Source of the DNA: CAZMGG01 sp964565715
Lineage (GTDB): Bacteria; Planctomycetota; UBA1135; UBA2386
Length of the DNA stretch: 64,000 bases
Direction: 5' to 3'
Assembly: GCA_964565715.1 (NCBI GenBank)
Contig: CAZMGG010000013.1
Span: 7,899 to 71,898 of the forward strand
Positions 26,064-34,369 of the stretch are shown here, piece after piece. Made by a program: the position numbers and the translations under genes. The first letter of the stretch is position 1, and the number at the start of each line of letters is the position of its first letter. The notes under the pieces are model-generated. The model was not told where the DNA came from. It searched no databases and worked only from the letters and a program-made list of their open reading frames with translations.

Positions 26064-28400
26064 ATGTCGAAAGAATCCCCATCTCTCGATCGGCTTCCCA
26101 TCAAGGTCGTCCTCCCGCATCAAGGGAAGGAGCGTCGCGTACCGGCTGGAGGATCACCTCCGAAACCCCTCCAAGAAGTTACCCCCGAGGTCCGCTCCCA
26201 GCTTTCCAACTCCGTCAAGGCGATCAAGGCCCTCGCCGCTGAAAGGGCTCGGCGTGTCGGCAGCGTTCCCGTGCGCGTGAAGCTCATCCCCAAAGCGATG
26301 GCCAAGAGCCATCGGCCAGATGAACTCTTCGCCAGGACCTGTCCGATTGTCGGCGCAGGTGCGCTCGGAGAACTCTTCCTCAGGGCGTCCCCTGAAGGAC
26401 TTGAGCGCCTCGCCGAGGAACTCAAGTCTGGAGACTCCCAGCGGTTGCTAAAGGACATCTCTACCATTCAGACCATCGAGCCGGTAACGCCGACCCTCCG
26501 CCGCTCCGGCCTCACTTCAGACGAGATTCTGAAACGAAGTCCCAGGAGCGGCCCGGGCTTCGCAACGCGTGTTCGCCTCTTCGACTACGGCGAAAGCAGC
26601 GACCAGTCCCGACTCGTAAGCGATTTCCTGAGCGTCTGCTCGAGTCGACGCATCGCCGTCTCGTCTGATGGCTACTCCGCGTCGAGCCACGTCTACGCCG
26701 TCGAGTGCAGAAGCTCCGATGACGTCGAGGCTGTTTCCAGCACGATTGGTGTTCGATCGATCTCAAGGATGCCCGTCGTGAGGATGATACGCCCGAGAGC
26801 ACTGAATACGGGCACCCTTCCGCCCGGCCTCACGACTCGCGGCCAAGCCGACGAAGACGTGCCTGTCGTCGTCGTCGTCGACAGCGGCATCACCGACAAG
26901 ATTCCCGCGCTCAACTCGTGGGTCGTTGGGCGACAGTCGGACGTTGCGCCCAAGTATCGCAACTCCGATCACGGAACGTTCGTCGCCGGGCTCATCGTTT
27001 GGGGCGACAAGCTCAACCCGCATCTCCCGCGTCTCGGCGATAGTTCGTGCGCCGTCTTCGACCTCCAGGTCATGCCGAACACTAATCCGGCACGAGGAGA
27101 TATTGGAACGCTTGGTGAATCCGAGCTCCTCCAGTCGCTCGACACAGCCTTGAAGCAGCTTGCCAATCACTACAAGGTCTGGAACCTCTCCCTGGGCACC
27201 GACGAACTGTGCTCCACGGATGAGTTCTCCGAACTCGCGAAGCAGCTCGACGATCTCCAAGAGAAGTACCAGGTCACGTTCGTCATCAGCGCGGGCAACT
27301 TCGACACCGCTCCACTGCTCGACTATCCGCGTACTGGCTCGCAAATCACCGTGGGTCGGATCACCGCCCCCGCGGACAGCGTACTTGGAGTCACCGTCGG
27401 CTCCGTGTCGCACATCGACTACGCCAGGGGCGGACCAAGGCTGCATTGTCCATCCGCTTTCTCTCGCCATGGTGCAGGTCCAAACCACATCATCAAGCCG
27501 GACCTCGTTCATTACGGTGGCAGCTGCTCAACGGACAATCAGCACCAAGTCGGCATCCGCTCCGTCTACGATCAAGGAACAGCGGAGGATCTGGGAACGA
27601 GCTTCGCTGCGCCGCTCGTCGCAAGAAGCCTAGCCCAGATTGTCCATCAGGTAACGCCGGCGCCGTCACCTGTCCTGGCTCGTGCGCTGCTGACGCACCA
27701 CGCGCGCGACCCAAGGCACGGCGGGCGCGTGCCGGACGGTGAAGAGAACTTCCTTGGCTTCGGTATGCCTGACGCGCCGCCCTACTGTCTCGAGTGCACT
27801 CCCTACGCATCCACCCTTGTCTTTGAAGACACGCTGCGACCGGGATTCTTCCTGGAGTGGGACGACTTCCCGTATCCGCCCTCGCTTCACCGAGACGGGC
27901 GGTTCTATGGGGAGGTGTGGATGACCGTTGCCCTCGCTCCGTCGCGCGGAGCGCGCTGGGGCACGGAGTACTGTGAGTCGCACATCGACGCGCACTTTGG
28001 GGTCTACTATAATCAGGTCAGCAGGATGACCGGGGAGGTGAGAACGAAGTTCAGAGGACTTGTGCCGCCCGAGCACAAGAACAAGGGGATCCTCTACGAG
28101 TCCTACCAAGTGGAAAAGCTGAGAAAGTGGGCTCCGGTGAGGACATACCACGGTGATCTGTCGAAGGGGGAACGAGGCGCGCGCTGGAGGCTCATGGTAC
28201 GACTGCTTACGCGGCATGGGATCGATGATCTTGATACGACGCGCCCCCAGCCGTTCGCCCTCATCCTCACGGTGGCAGATCCCAAGCGCGTAGCCCCGGT
28301 ATACGACGATATGGCAAGGTCAATCCGCAGCAGGTTCAAGGTGGACAACCTGACGATACGGCCGACTGTTCGTGTTCGCACGGAGAACCGCGAGACCTGA
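26064..28400 (+). CDS. ietS: subtilisin-like (S8) serine protease of IetAS-like system
   Basis: 778 residues with no signal peptide, hence cytosolic. The first ~260 residues are an unassigned helical/beta region. The S8 domain carries the triad Asp273 (VVVVVDSGI), His303 (SDHGTFVAGL) and Ser513 (GTSFAAPLVARS), plus the oxyanion Asn412 (VISAGNF). A ~230-residue C-terminal beta-rich extension follows (LECTPYASTLVFEDTL). All catalytic residues are present, so the protease should be active, presumably held in check or targeted by the ATPase encoded 3 bases upstream. In IetAS both genes are needed for phage resistance; the trigger and substrate are not known to me. Same low-GC composition as ietA. 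Confidence 0.82.
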   Translation: MSKESPSLDRLPIKVVLPHQGKERRVPAGGSPPKPLQEVTPEVRSQLSNSVKAIKALAAERARRVGSVPVRVKLIPKAMAKSHRPDELFARTCPIVGAGALGELFLRASPEGLERLAEELKSGDSQRLLKDISTIQTIEPVTPTLRRSGLTSDEILKRSPRSGPGFATRVRLFDYGESSDQSRLVSDFLSVCSSRRIAVSSDGYSASSHVYAVECRSSDDVEAVSSTIGVRSISRMPVVRMIRPRALNTGTLPPGLTTRGQADEDVPVVVVVDSGITDKIPALNSWVVGRQSDVAPKYRNSDHGTFVAGLIVWGDKLNPHLPRLGDSSCAVFDLQVMPNTNPARGDIGTLGESELLQSLDTALKQLANHYKVWNLSLGTDELCSTDEFSELAKQLDDLQEKYQVTFVISAGNFDTAPLLDYPRTGSQITVGRITAPADSVLGVTVGSVSHIDYARGGPRLHCPSAFSRHGAGPNHIIKPDLVHYGGSCSTDNQHQVGIRSVYDQGTAEDLGTSFAAPLVARSLAQIVHQVTPAPSPVLARALLTHHARDPRHGGRVPDGEENFLGFGMPDAPPYCLECTPYASTLVFEDTLRPGFFLEWDDFPYPPSLHRDGRFYGEVWMTVALAPSRGARWGTEYCESHIDAHFGVYYNQVSRMTGEVRTKFRGLVPPEHKNKGILYESYQVEKLRKWAPVRTYHGDLSKGERGARWRLMVRLLTRHGIDDLDTTRPQPFALILTVADPKRVAPVYDDMARSIRSRFKVDNLTIRPTVRVRTENRET

Positions 28401-28491
28401 CGAGTCCGCTTGTCCCTCCCGTGTCAATGTCCGCTCAAGTGTAGCAGGGCGAGGATCACGGCCTTGAGCGGCAATGGGCTCCGCCCAAGAC

Positions 28492-29700
28492 TCAGTCCGA
28501 CTCCGCCGCCGCCCGCACGCGTGCTGCGACTTGGGGCGGGCAGCCGCGCAGCAGATCCACCAGGGCCACCTCCTCCCGCTCGGCGTGGCGCCGCAGGCTC
28601 TCGATGGCGAGTTCCCGCGCGCCGGGGTCGCCGCCGGCGATGACCCCGAACAACCGCACACGCCCCAACGCGCTGGCCGGCAACGTCGTCCGCACGTCGC
28701 ACCACGCCTGATCGCCCGCGTCGGCCAGCAGCACCTCCAGCATCGTGTCGGCCGCGCGTTCCAGCACGTCCGGCCCCGTCGCCGCATCCCGCGCCAGCAT
28801 CACCGCCGCCATCCCGGCCACCGATCGCCGCGTCTCCCCCAGCCGGTCCACCAGCCAGGCCCGCGACTCCGGCGCGTGCAGCCAGCCGATCGCCACCACC
28901 CGATCGACCGCGTCGTCGTCGTCCTCGACGAGGTCGAACTCCGCCACCAGGCGCGGCAGATGCCGCACCTCGCCCAGCAGCCCGATTGCCGTCAGCGCCA
29001 CCGGCCGCTCCTCCAGCTCCTCGTCGGCGTACAGCTCCAGCATGCGATCACCCCAGCGCCGCCGGTCGATCGCCGCCAGCGCACCGGGATCCTCCTCGCG
29101 GGCGATCTCCAGCAGGCAGTACGCCGTGAACATGGCCTCCGAGCGGTGTTCCGGGTCCGCATGCCAGAGGCCCCGTTCCAGGTCCGGCAGCGCCGCCGGG
29201 TCGTGGGTGTTGTAGAGGGCGCTGAACACGCCCGCCGGCAGCTCCGGCAGCAAGAGCACGCGCCGCAGCACCGGCAGCGCATCGGCCCGCGACTGGCCCA
29301 GCGCCTGGACCGCCTGCACCGCGCGCTCTGGATCGTTCCCGGCGGCGATGGCGAACAGCGGTTGGAAGGCCACCTCGCCGAGCCGGCCCAGGGCCTGGTA
29401 GCACCAGTCGTGGTCGAACGCATCCAGCGGGTCCACCAGCAGGTCGATCAGCGGGCCGGTGCAGCGCGGATCGCCGGTGAAGCCCAGCGCGAACACCAGC
29501 AGGTGACGCAGCCCGTCGGGCTCGGCGCGCGTGGCACCGAGCAGCGCGTCGAAGTGCCCCCGCGCGAACGCCGCCAGCGGCGCCGCATCGTCGAGGACCG
29601 GCGCGCGGTGGCCGGCGAAGGCCTCGGTCAGCGCCGGGTCCGGCACGCGACCGGCCAGGGCCTCGGCCAGCGCCGCGGCCAGTTCCGCACCGGCCGGCAT
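28492..29700 (-). CDS. HEAT-repeat protein
   Basis: 402 residues from the ATG at 29700. The protein is a string of Ala/Leu-rich helical pairs of ~30-35 residues: LIDLLVDPLDAFDHDWCYQALGRLG, AVQAVQALGQSRADALPVLRRVL, ALTAIGLLGEVRHLPRLVAEF, and others. This is a HEAT-repeat solenoid, probably a protein-binding scaffold. No signal peptide. Its start overlaps the stop of the exported protein at 29700-30872 (ATGA), so the two are translationally coupled. Ends of HEAT proteins vary and no specific partner can be named. Confidence 0.78.
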   Translation of the reverse strand: MPAGAELAAALAEALAGRVPDPALTEAFAGHRAPVLDDAAPLAAFARGHFDALLGATRAEPDGLRHLLVFALGFTGDPRCTGPLIDLLVDPLDAFDHDWCYQALGRLGEVAFQPLFAIAAGNDPERAVQAVQALGQSRADALPVLRRVLLLPELPAGVFSALYNTHDPAALPDLERGLWHADPEHRSEAMFTAYCLLEIAREEDPGALAAIDRRRWGDRMLELYADEELEERPVALTAIGLLGEVRHLPRLVAEFDLVEDDDDAVDRVVAIGWLHAPESRAWLVDRLGETRRSVAGMAAVMLARDAATGPDVLERAADTMLEVLLADAGDQAWCDVRTTLPASALGRVRLFGVIAGGDPGARELAIESLRRHAEREEVALVDLLRGCPPQVAARVRAAAESD

Positions 29701-30872
29701 CAGGGCAGCTGCAGCAGCAGGCCGTTCGACCAGGACATGCCGCCCGCCACCGGTTCGAAGCAGGCGTGCTGCACGAAGAAGCGGTGGCCGGTCCAGCCGT
29801 TCGGAACGGTCAGCGGCGTGACCAGGCTGGCCGGGCTGCCGCTGCCGGTCACCGCCAGCAGGGTGACATCGATGCTGGCCAGCAGGGAGCAGCCGCTGGT
29901 GCCGAACTGCGGGTCGAGCAGGTAGGGCAGCGGCTGGCCCAGGTGGCTGGTGTTGCTGTAGCCGAAGATCGCGACGCCGAGCTGGCCCGCGGTGTGGTTG
30001 CCCGAGACCAGCTGCAGGGGCGAGCCGGGCTGGAAGGTGCCCTGCGCCGTCAGGGTGACCGGCCCGAAGGTGCCCTGGCAGCCCGCACCGTAGGGCCGGC
30101 CGAAGCCGGCGCGGCCGACCTCGATGTTGTCGAGGCCGTAGGTGGCGCCCTCGAAGTGCAGCCACATGGCGTCCCACCGGCGCGGGTTGGTGGCGTCGGT
30201 GGCCGCCTGGTTGAGCCCCAGCGGGATGTCCTGCAGGCCGGGCACGGGCACCAGCGCGGTGCCGCCGGTGGTGAGGTTCATCACCCAGACCGAACCCAGC
30301 CCGGCGCCGCCGGCGGCGGCCAGGTCCATCACCACGCGGACGCGCAGCCACTGGTTGCCGGCCACCGGCACCGCGCTCGACAACGGCACGCGCACGGCCG
30401 CGCCGCTGGCGGGCACCAGCTGCAGCTGCACGTTGGCCTGGGTCCCGACGGTGAAGCGCACGCCGAGTTCGCCGGCCTCGCCGCGGCGGAGCTGGCCGTT
30501 GCTGTTGGTGTCGTGGCCGAGCCCGAACGAGCCGCCCCAGTAGCCGACCAGCATGTCGCACTGGAAGCTGGCATTGGCCTCGCCGCCGGCGAACGGCGGG
30601 AAGAACCAGGCGCCGTCGTTGATCCGCGAGGCGTCGCAGCCATACCCCGGGCCGACCTCCTGGAAGCGCAGCGAGCGGCTGCCGTCGTGGGACAGCGTCG
30701 CCGTCACGCCGCAGCGGTTGGCGGCGTTGAAGGTCTGCTCGCTCCAGCCGTCCTGGCCGTGCAGCAGGGTATAGGGGTGCGTGTCGGAGCCGTTCAGCTG
30801 GTTGAAGTCGTAGCGGAACTGGGCCGCCGCGGCGGGGACCAGCGAACAGAGGGCGAGGGTGAGGCGAAGCAT
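29700..30872 (-). CDS. exported beta-rich protein, function unknown
   Basis: 390 residues. Signal peptide MLRLTLALCSLVPAAAAQ. The mature N-terminal ~230 residues look like a concanavalin-type beta-sandwich: FRYDFNQLNGS, DGWSEQTFNAANRCG, DGSRSLRFQEVG, VRVVMDLAAAG, WLHFEGATYGLDNIEVGR. A C-terminal domain (PYGAGCQGTFGPVTLTAQGT to FFVQHACFEPVAGGMSWSNGLLL) resembles the terminal domain of other planctomycete exported proteins in the window. No enzyme motif is seen. Coupled to the HEAT-repeat gene by a 4-base overlap. Confidence 0.75.
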   Translation of the reverse strand: MLRLTLALCSLVPAAAAQFRYDFNQLNGSDTHPYTLLHGQDGWSEQTFNAANRCGVTATLSHDGSRSLRFQEVGPGYGCDASRINDGAWFFPPFAGGEANASFQCDMLVGYWGGSFGLGHDTNSNGQLRRGEAGELGVRFTVGTQANVQLQLVPASGAAVRVPLSSAVPVAGNQWLRVRVVMDLAAAGGAGLGSVWVMNLTTGGTALVPVPGLQDIPLGLNQAATDATNPRRWDAMWLHFEGATYGLDNIEVGRAGFGRPYGAGCQGTFGPVTLTAQGTFQPGSPLQLVSGNHTAGQLGVAIFGYSNTSHLGQPLPYLLDPQFGTSGCSLLASIDVTLLAVTGSGSPASLVTPLTVPNGWTGHRFFVQHACFEPVAGGMSWSNGLLLQLP

Positions 30873-30922
30873 GGCGGCCGCCCAGGGTAGTCGGCGGTGG
30901 CGCCGCGGCAAGCCGTGCCCCC

Positions 30923-32218
30923 CTACCACGCGGTCCGCAGCGTGCGCGCCACGTGCCGCAGCAGGGGCTCCGGCACGCCCAGCTCCTCGGCCAGTTCGCG
31001 CCAGCCGGCGAACGCGGCCAGCACCTCGTCCAGCACCGCGACCTCGCGCCGCCGCGGCAGGCCGGCGACGTCGGCCAGGTGCCGCAGGTCCTGCCGGTCG
31101 AAGCCACCGGTCCTGCCGTTGATGCTGAGCTGGTGCCGGCTGGTGAACGCGCTGCCCTCGGCGTGGCAGAGGTCGTAGGCCGGTGTGATGTCCCAGGCGC
31201 CGTGCCGATCCATCACGAAGGCGAAGTTCTTGACGTGGTCGTCCTGGTTGCAGCCGACCAGGTTGAACACCACCCGCCGGAACTGCTGTTCCATCGCCGC
31301 CGCCGGCACCCGCAGCTGCTTCATGGTCAGGAACAGCTGCTCGTACGAGTAGTGGCCGGTCTCGAAGTAGTCGAAGTGCGCCAGCGCCGCGAAGGTCTGC
31401 ACGAAGCGCTTCCTGCCCGCCTCGTCGCGATCGAAGCGCCGGGTCATGAAGTGGCTGCGCCCGTTCTCCCGCAGCAGCCGGCACCCGGTCATGGTCACGC
31501 CGCAGCGCCGGGCGATCTCCGAGTAGGAGTACTCCAGGAGCCCGTAGCCCTGCGGGTCGGCGATCCCCCAGTCGCCGTTGAACGCCACGCCGTCGAACTT
31601 GATCAGCCAGTGCTCGAAGCCCGGGGGCAGGTCGACCTGACCCGAGCGCACCTCGTTGGTCCGCGGATCGAAGGCCACCACCGCCTTGGCGCGCGCGCCG
31701 CCCGCCGACGTGCCGACGCTCAGGATGTCGAGCAGGGCCTGCTCGCCGCCCTCGCCGTCGAGCCGCGCCTGCAGCTGGTCCTTCTCGGCGAACGCCATCG
31801 AGGCCAGTTCGACCAGTTCCGCCACCTCCAGCCGGCGGTCGGCCAGTTCGGACCCGCCGGTGGACGGCTCGAACTCCAGCGCGCCCATGCCGCGCCGGCC
31901 GGTGTAGCACAGGCGGTCGACGGCGTGGAACCGGTCGGGCGTGCGGCCGGTGCGCGCCAGCCAGATGTCGATCAGCCGGTTGCCGAACCGGTCGGGCAGG
32001 CTGTCGGCCAGCAGGCCCGGCAGGCCGTGGAACGCGCGCGGGTCCAGTTCGCGGAACTGGTAGATGCGCCGCGCCACGGCGGGCATGTGCAGCGGCGCCA
32101 GCTCGATGCCGGCTGTGGCGAAGTCCGGGTCGTACTCGAAGCGCGCGAAGCGCTCGCCGTGGTCCATCGCCACGTAGCCGATCGGCGTGCCCCACAGTCG
32201 GACGGTGGCGGTGGTCAT
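30923..32218 (-). CDS. hipA: HipA-type serine/threonine kinase toxin
   Basis: 431 residues from the ATG at 32216-32218, which overlaps the hipB stop by 4 bases. The N-terminal HipA subdomain (TVRLWGTPIGYVAMDHG) precedes GLPGLLADSLPDRFGNRLID, a diagnostic HipA segment. ATP-binding and catalytic elements are LIKFDGV (nucleotide-binding lysine), NLVGCNQDDHVKNFAFV (catalytic loop with Asp and Asn) and WDITPAYDLCH. HipA toxins phosphorylate glutamyl- or another aminoacyl-tRNA synthetase to induce growth arrest. All catalytic elements seem intact. Expected to be neutralised by the adjacent HipB. Confidence 0.92.
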   Translation of the reverse strand: MTTATVRLWGTPIGYVAMDHGERFARFEYDPDFATAGIELAPLHMPAVARRIYQFRELDPRAFHGLPGLLADSLPDRFGNRLIDIWLARTGRTPDRFHAVDRLCYTGRRGMGALEFEPSTGGSELADRRLEVAELVELASMAFAEKDQLQARLDGEGGEQALLDILSVGTSAGGARAKAVVAFDPRTNEVRSGQVDLPPGFEHWLIKFDGVAFNGDWGIADPQGYGLLEYSYSEIARRCGVTMTGCRLLRENGRSHFMTRRFDRDEAGRKRFVQTFAALAHFDYFETGHYSYEQLFLTMKQLRVPAAAMEQQFRRVVFNLVGCNQDDHVKNFAFVMDRHGAWDITPAYDLCHAEGSAFTSRHQLSINGRTGGFDRQDLRHLADVAGLPRRREVAVLDEVLAAFAGWRELAEELGVPEPLLRHVARTLRTAW

Positions 32219-32583
32219 CGCTTCTGGTCGCCCCAGACGAAGCCTCCGGGCGCGGCGTCGTCGTCTCCCGGAGCGGCGCCGGGCTGCGGCCGGGCCCTGG
32301 TCCCGCGGCGGCGGCGCCCCTTCACCTCGGCCATCGGCGAGCGCAGGTCCTCTGCCAGCAGCCCATCGAGGGCCGGGGCCATCTCGAGGGAGAGCAGCAA
32401 CCGCACCCAGGAGCCGAGCCGACCGTCCTTGCCGTCCTCGATGCGCCGCAGGGTCGCGACTCCGACGCCGGCGGCCTCGGCGAGGCGCTCCTGCGACCAG
32501 CCGCGCTGCTTGCGCAGCAGGGCGAGGCGCCGTCCGAGTTCGCGGAGGACTTCGGTGCTGGGCGTCAGGCGCTCGATCTTCAT
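32215..32583 (-). CDS. hipB: HipB-type Xre-family antitoxin
   Basis: 122 residues. The helix-turn-helix is LRELGRRLALLRKQRGWSQERLAEAAGVGVATLRRIEDG (read as consecutive short helices, residues ~13-52). A basic, disordered tail of ~45 residues ends GGFVWGDQKR; HipB tails commonly contact HipA. The gene precedes and overlaps hipA. No Shine-Dalgarno is seen because a palindrome occupies the site immediately upstream of the ATG, which suggests a leaderless or operator-embedded start. Confidence 0.9.
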   Translation of the reverse strand: MKIERLTPSTEVLRELGRRLALLRKQRGWSQERLAEAAGVGVATLRRIEDGKDGRLGSWVRLLLSLEMAPALDGLLAEDLRSPMAEVKGRRRRGTRARPQPGAAPGDDDAAPGGFVWGDQKR

Positions 32584-32584
32584 G

Positions 32585-32700
32585 CGATCTTATATGATCG
32601 GATTTCACCAAAGTACAGCAAAAATCGATCGTCAGAAAGCGATTCATGGAGAGAAACGTCGAGCAACCCAACCCCCAGGGAAGGCGATCATAATTGATCG
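32585..32700. promoter_or_regulatory. two palindromic hipBA operator candidates 100 bp apart
   Basis: CGATCTTATATGATCG (32585-32600) and CGATCATAATTGATCG (32685-32700) are 16-base palindromes with the common half-site CGATC / GATCG, spaced exactly 100 bases. The first abuts the hipB ATG and contains TATAAG on the coding strand, a possible -10 box. The segment is far more AT-rich than its flanks. Paired operators for cooperative HipB binding and autorepression are known from hipBA loci elsewhere. Confidence 0.6.
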
Positions 32701-32743
32701 TTTCCATCGTGGATTGGCGGACATCGATTCGTTTTCGATCGCT

Positions 32744-34369
32744 CTACTGCACCCGGAAGTCGTGCCGGGGCGTCATGCCGAAGCCGAGGCTCGGCGGGTC
32801 AAGCACCAGCCACTGGGCCGCCAGCGGCAGGCCCGCAGCCGGCACCAGGCCCAGGGGCAGGTCGAAGGCGCTGCAGCCGGCATCCACGCCCGCGCTGCCC
32901 GTGCCGGTCGGGATCACCACGGTCGGCGGCACGCGCAGGGTACAGCCCGGGAGGCCGAACGCATCCAGGGCTAGGGGAAGTAGGTGGCCGCCGAAGCTGT
33001 TCTGGCTGCCCAGTGACACCGACAGCCAGGCCAGGGCGCCGGGGGGTGCCCCGCTCAGCACCACGCGGCCCAGACCGCTGTTGCGGCGCACCCCGATCTG
33101 CGGCGGCGCGCCGGCCGAACTGCAGCCGGCCCCGGTCACCGTGGTCCCCGGCAGGTTGCAGCGCCAGGCACGGACCCAGCCGTACCGGGGGTCCACCGCC
33201 CCGCCGGGGTGGTCGATCGTGACGATCACCGGGTACGGATGGCCCGGCTGCGGCGCCAGCTGCGCGATCTGGAGTCCCAGCGAACCGAACGGCTGCTGGC
33301 CACCGGCCAGCCCGGGGTTGCGCAGATCCCACAGCACCTGGCCATCGCGACCGGAGAACACCTGCACCCGGCCATAGGCGTTCGGGCCGTTGTAGAAGTT
33401 CTCGGCGCCGCTGATCAGATCGATCACCCCGTCCAGGTCGGCGTCGATGCCGCCGAGCAGCCTCTCGCCGATCAGCGCCGGCGAGGTCCACTGGTGGATG
33501 ACGTTGCCGGTGGCGCCGGAGTAGACGATGGCGATGCCACGCTGGCCGAAGAAGCTGCCGGCGGCGTAGTCCGGCACTCCGTCGCGGTCCATGTCGCCCA
33601 CCCCGACCACCGGGTCGCCGATCGCGTCACCGGCCTGCGGGCCGTAGGTCAGCCGGATCAGGCTGCCGGTGCGGCCGGAGATCACGGCCACGGTGCCGCG
33701 CGCCAGGCGGTCGTTGACGTCGAGGGCGCCGACCGCGAAATCGTCGGCGCCGTCACGATCCAGGTCGCCGACCCCGGCGACGCTAGTGACCACGAAGCCG
33801 AGGCTGCGGGCCGGGATGCGGTACAGCAGCGCGCCGGAGTTGTCGTGCACCCAGAGGTCTGACGAGTTGAGGTGGATCGACGCGATGATCAGGTCGTTGC
33901 GGCCGTCGCCATTGACGTCGAGGTCGCCGGCCAGGCGGGACCCGAACAGGGATGCGTGCGGGCCGAGTACGGTCCAGAGCACCTGACTCCTCCTTGGCGA
34001 CCACACCTCCACACCGAATGCCGTTCCCCAGTGGATGGCCACTGCAAGATCCGGACTGCCATCCTGGTCCATGTCACCGGTCATGGTGATCGCAACCAAG
34101 GATACAACTCCGAGGTTCCGTTCGGCTAACACGGCCCCGCTGCGCCCAGACAAGACTCGGAGAGATGTGTACTCGCTCAAGGTGAAAGGGTTAACATATC
34201 CCAGCGTGACTACATCTTCACAACCGTCGCGATCGAAATCACCGACCCCCCCGTAGCAACCTCCGTACAAGATGCTCGGGGTGGGATACAGGTCCCAGAG
34301 CAGCTCCTGTGCCGGCGCAGGCCAGCACAGGAGCTGCAGCAGGAAGAGTGGACCACAGCGTCCAATCAC
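32744..34369 (-). CDS. exported FG-GAP beta-propeller protein
   Basis: 541 residues from a GTG at 34369 (VIGRCGPLFLLQLLCWPAPAQELL), which gives a signal peptide and overlaps the upstream oxidase stop by 4 bases (GTGA). Repeats carry FG-GAP/VCBS-type calcium loops: DFDRDGCEDVVTLG, DMDQDGSPDLAVAI, DVNGDGRNDLIIAS, DLDRDGADDFAVGA, DMDRDGVPDYAAGS and DADLDGVIDLISGA, implying a seven-bladed propeller. The C-terminal ~120 residues (NLPGTTVTGAGC onward) form a separate beta domain also found in other exported proteins of the window. It is co-translated with the copper radical oxidase and may accompany it outside the cell. Confidence 0.85.
   Translation of the reverse strand: MIGRCGPLFLLQLLCWPAPAQELLWDLYPTPSILYGGCYGGVGDFDRDGCEDVVTLGYVNPFTLSEYTSLRVLSGRSGAVLAERNLGVVSLVAITMTGDMDQDGSPDLAVAIHWGTAFGVEVWSPRRSQVLWTVLGPHASLFGSRLAGDLDVNGDGRNDLIIASIHLNSSDLWVHDNSGALLYRIPARSLGFVVTSVAGVGDLDRDGADDFAVGALDVNDRLARGTVAVISGRTGSLIRLTYGPQAGDAIGDPVVGVGDMDRDGVPDYAAGSFFGQRGIAIVYSGATGNVIHQWTSPALIGERLLGGIDADLDGVIDLISGAENFYNGPNAYGRVQVFSGRDGQVLWDLRNPGLAGGQQPFGSLGLQIAQLAPQPGHPYPVIVTIDHPGGAVDPRYGWVRAWRCNLPGTTVTGAGCSSAGAPPQIGVRRNSGLGRVVLSGAPPGALAWLSVSLGSQNSFGGHLLPLALDAFGLPGCTLRVPPTVVIPTGTGSAGVDAGCSAFDLPLGLVPAAGLPLAAQWLVLDPPSLGFGMTPRHDFRVQ

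Noticed and set aside
32725..32741. Third CGATT...CGATCG site as another hipBA operator
   Set aside because: One mismatch in the half-site and a different spacing; it lies at the 3' end of the next gene, so probably chance.
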